NCBI GenBank assembly: GCA_903854365.1
Contig: CAINWE010000285.1
Coordinates: forward strand, 1-7,912
Length of the DNA: 7,912 bases
DNA from: Oligoflexia bacterium
Lineage (GTDB): Bacteria > Bdellovibrionota > UBA1018
Direction: 5' to 3'
How positions within the stretch are numbered: the stretch's first letter is position 1; each line of letters starts with the position of its first letter. Positions 5,924-7,912 of the stretch are shown in pieces. A model generated the notes under the pieces. It was given only the letters and a program-made list of their open reading frames with translations. It searched no databases and was not told where the DNA came from. Made by a program: the position numbers and the translations under genes.

Positions 5924-7313
5924 AAGCAGGCACTTCTGCGGGACGACCCACTTGTAACTCAACCGGAATTATCGAAGGCTCTCCAGCGTCGGTAGAAGTT
6001 TGAACTGCGGAAGCTCCTAACGGACCTTCTTGGGTCTGCGGAAGTACTCTATTCTCAGCGCCGTATGAAATCGCATGTGCAGCCGAATCCTCAATTGCAC
6101 TCCGACGCTTATCATAGCGCGTAATCATATCGGGAGATGCCCAACCAGCAAATTCTTGAATTGCACGATCCGGAACATGGTGATCTCGCGCATTAGAGAT
6201 TGCTGTAGCGCGACAAGAATGAGGTGAAACGCGATTCGCTATTCCAGCCAACTTTGCATATTTAGTAACGATATAAAATACCATCGAAGGATCAATCGAT
6301 TTCTTTGCGTCTTTAGTTCGATTATTCCGAATGGGCATAAACAGGGGTTGATCGACGGACAAATCTCGACGTGTAATCAAAAATAGGTGCTTCAGCGCAT
6401 TCCAAACGGGAGGGATCACGACAATTACCCGTTCAGCATTACCTTTTCCACGTAGGCGTAAAACCCGCTGATTGCGTTCCGTCCCAAGGTGTGTCGTCCT
6501 CAGATTACAAGCTTCGGACCTTCGAAGCCCACAATAAAACAGTACCATCAAAACGGCGTAGTGAAGTGAACCAACCCGAGTATGCAAGTCCGGTACGGCT
6601 AAAAGCTTTTTCACTTCTTCATCAGAAAACCCAATCGTTGTGGAAAGTCTCTTAGGATTAACAAACCGAACGCCGTCCGCGGGACTCTTAAAAATGAGTC
6701 CATCTTCCACGAGCCAATTAAAAAAGCTTTTCAAAGTGGCAAGGTGGCGATCTACTGTGGTGTGCTCCAACCCCTCAGTGAGCAAAGACTCCTTGTAGGC
6801 AATCAAAATCGTTCGACTCATCTCAGATGGGCCTTGCTGAAAGTTTCTAGCACTCAGAAACATCAGAAAGCGCTTCAGATCTTTGCCGTAGGCCCGACGA
6901 GTATGCTCGGAGCGCTGATCTAATAAAAATCCTTCTAGACTCTGCTTTAACTGCTCATTCGGGCGAAGCAGTTGCGCAGTCGATAGCGAAAGATTTTGAA
7001 GCGGCAGCTGCAATTGAGCAGGAGGGGACTCGAAAGCCACCTCTTGCTCTGCGACCACCAGCGACTTTGCCTGTGGCTCGACAGGTTTGAGAGCTGGCTC
7101 GACCAACTCCTGAGGCTGAAGCGCGATTTTGATCTGACGCTTCGGAAAACCCTGAAGAGAAATCTTCAGTGAGCGCTTTCCCTGACGGAAGGATGTACCG
7201 GTTTTGCTGAGTTTCTTTCCGCGAGTTTTACTTGAAGTGGCCTTTCGGGAAGGCCGTGCCTTCTTGCTCCAACCCCGAAGCAGAAATTTGCCGAGTTTTA
7301 GCTTCCGTTTCAT
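5907..7313 (-). CDS. Tyrosine recombinase / integrase with basic N-terminal extension
   Basis: A 468-residue site-specific recombinase. Residues ~120-215 form the SAM-like core-binding domain (SEHTRRAYGKDLKRFLMFL; TTVDRHLATLKSFFNWLVEDG). Residues ~228-410 form the catalytic domain with Arg264 (CGLRRSEACNLR), Lys290 (RGKGNAER), His365 and Arg368 (SPHSCRATAI), Trp391 in the His/Trp position (AGWASPDM) and nucleophile Tyr400 (ITRYDKRR). All six catalytic positions are filled, so it should be active. Two features differ from the ~300-residue XerC/XerD: a Lys/Arg-rich then Pro/Gln-rich N-terminal extension of about 110 residues, and a 68-residue tail after the Tyr. The Trp391 and RYDKR pattern resembles integrases of phages, plasmids and integrative elements more than housekeeping Xer proteins, although Xer-like duty cannot be excluded. 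No att repeats, excisionase or tRNA gene were seen nearby. The start at 7313 has a strong purine-rich ribosome-binding region. The gene lies 51 bases after the BtpA-like gene on the same strand. Confidence 0.93.
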   Translation of the reverse strand: MKRKLKLGKFLLRGWSKKARPSRKATSSKTRGKKLSKTGTSFRQGKRSLKISLQGFPKRQIKIALQPQELVEPALKPVEPQAKSLVVAEQEVAFESPPAQLQLPLQNLSLSTAQLLRPNEQLKQSLEGFLLDQRSEHTRRAYGKDLKRFLMFLSARNFQQGPSEMSRTILIAYKESLLTEGLEHTTVDRHLATLKSFFNWLVEDGLIFKSPADGVRFVNPKRLSTTIGFSDEEVKKLLAVPDLHTRVGSLHYAVLMVLFYCGLRRSEACNLRTTHLGTERNQRVLRLRGKGNAERVIVVIPPVWNALKHLFLITRRDLSVDQPLFMPIRNNRTKDAKKSIDPSMVFYIVTKYAKLAGIANRVSPHSCRATAISNARDHHVPDRAIQEFAGWASPDMITRYDKRRSAIEDSAAHAISYGAENRVLPQTQEGPLGASAVQTSTDAGEPSIIPVELQVGRPAEVPASTERE

Positions 7314-7315
7314 CG

Positions 7316-7329
7316 ACCTCCCCCCTCCT
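7316..7329 (-). promoter_or_regulatory. Extended purine-rich ribosome-binding region of the recombinase
   Basis: On the - strand this 14-base all-purine run (with a single T at its end) contains two Shine-Dalgarno cores. AGGAGG (7324-7329) lies 10 bases from the ATG and GGAGGT (7316-7321) only 2 bases from it. The farther core is the likelier one in use. The tract supports the start at 7313. Confidence 0.55.
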
Positions 7330-7364
7330 CGTTTGCCCCAACCTCACGAAAAAAGACTACACAG

Positions 7365-7912
7365 CTAACGCCTTCGACCTTTCAGTTTCTTTTTTGCAGA
7401 TCCTGCAGACTTCTTAGATAATGCCTGAAAGACACGGGCAAAATCTCGAACCCTCTTCAAATCCAGCTCGGCTCCAGCTCGCCCCGAGCGTCTCAGATCA
7501 GATCCAATAATCACCCCATCCGTCCAAGGTCGCAGACTCTTGATATTTTCCCGGCTAACGCCACTCCCCAAAAAGAGCGGAATACCCAAGTGCCTTGCCG
7601 TGCGCGAAGCAGTTTCGAGAGCGGCCTGATCCACGGCTCGTCCCGTCGTGCGCCCCGTAAGAATTACCCCATCTGCAAGAGACCGGGCCCCGACCTCTTC
7701 GAGCGCAATCCCAAGATCTAAACTCGAAAAAGTCACCGCATGCTTCACGTGGACATCTGCCAGAATAAAAGTACCTGCATGCAATCGATCACGTTCCCTC
7801 GCCAAAAATGCAGCATCGCCCTCGATCCAACCTTGGTCAGTTGCTGCCACTCCAGACAATACATTGACTCGAATAAAATCACAGCCAGCAACAGCTGCGA
7901 TGGCAAGAGCAG
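7365..7912 (-). CDS. BtpA/SgcQ-family TIM-barrel protein, C-terminal part (5' end off window)
   Basis: The last 181 residues of a BtpA-family protein. The reading frame is open to the right edge and reads AIAAVAGCDFIRVNVLSG just before the TTG at 7859, so that TTG is an internal Leu codon and the true start is outside the window. Family hallmarks follow in order: FIRVNVLSGVAATDQGWIEG, FILADVHVKHA, SLADGVILTGRTTGRAVD, PLFLGSGVSRENIKSL and DGVIIGSDLRR, the last two being the phosphate-binding-like loops of the final barrel strands. BtpA is known in cyanobacteria for photosystem I stability, and SgcQ sits in an E. coli sugar operon. In other bacteria the reaction is unknown, so no activity is claimed here. 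The visible part covers roughly the C-terminal two thirds of the usual ~260-280 residues. It ends in a Lys/Arg-rich tail (AKKKLKGRRR) that is unusual for the barrel. The gene lies directly upstream of the recombinase and the two may be co-transcribed. Confidence 0.85.
   Translation of the reverse strand, partial: ALAIAAVAGCDFIRVNVLSGVAATDQGWIEGDAAFLARERDRLHAGTFILADVHVKHAVTFSSLDLGIALEEVGARSLADGVILTGRTTGRAVDQAALETASRTARHLGIPLFLGSGVSRENIKSLRPWTDGVIIGSDLRRSGRAGAELDLKRVRDFARVFQALSKKSAGSAKKKLKGRRR

Noticed and set aside
5682..6003. Alternative + strand frames spanning the 5907-5923 junction
   Set aside because: They overlap both the secreted gene and the recombinase, have no family features and no good ribosome-binding site.
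7857..7859. TTG as start codon of the BtpA-like gene
   Set aside because: The frame stays open to the window edge and the upstream residues (FIRVNV) match the conserved family block, so the TTG is an internal Leu codon.
5907..7912. Complete mobile element
   Set aside because: Only the integrase is visible. No terminal repeats, att core duplication, excisionase or cargo gene could be found in the window.

Overview
The window reads as ordinary, densely coded bacterial chromosome with no gene-free stretch longer than about 80 bases. No rRNA, tRNA, CRISPR array or insertion sequence was seen. Taxonomy is uncertain. A sensor kinase, a very large Cys-rich secreted orphan protein, rhodaneses and an integrase would fit a free-living or predatory Gram-negative such as Bdellovibrionota or a deltaproteobacterium-like lineage, but this is only a guess from gene style.

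Layout from left to right: (1) the 3' end of a sensor histidine kinase on the + strand (ends 522), with the ATPase domain intact and the phospho-acceptor His lying off the left edge. (2) A convergent - strand gene (574-1419) for an exported protein resembling the DUF1571 family, with a good sigma70-like promoter placed so close to the start codon that its mRNA may be leaderless. (3) A divergent + strand sulfur-transfer pair. The first gene is a 729-residue fusion (1500-3689) of a NifS/IscS-type cysteine desulfurase, a metallo-beta-lactamase-like domain of the persulfide dioxygenase type that has lost its metal-binding residues, and a C-terminal rhodanese. The second, 9 bases downstream, is a stand-alone single-domain rhodanese (3699-4019). 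(4) A 607-residue exported Cys-rich protein of unknown function (4100-5923, +). (5) A tyrosine recombinase (5907-7313, -) with a basic N-terminal extension of roughly 110 residues, whose 3' end overlaps the secreted gene by 17 bases. (6) The C-terminal part of a BtpA/SgcQ-family TIM-barrel protein (7365 to beyond the right edge, -), lying upstream of the recombinase on the same strand.

The strongest biological story is the sulfur pair. The desulfurase should strip sulfur from cysteine and form a persulfide on Cys338. The fused rhodanese (Cys687) and then the neighbouring rhodanese (Cys65) are plausible successive carriers. The inactivated middle domain appears to be a pseudoenzyme that might act as a scaffold or sulfur-binding module. 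The delivery target is not shown by the sequence. No attachment sites or other element genes accompany the recombinase, so whether it belongs to a mobile element is open.
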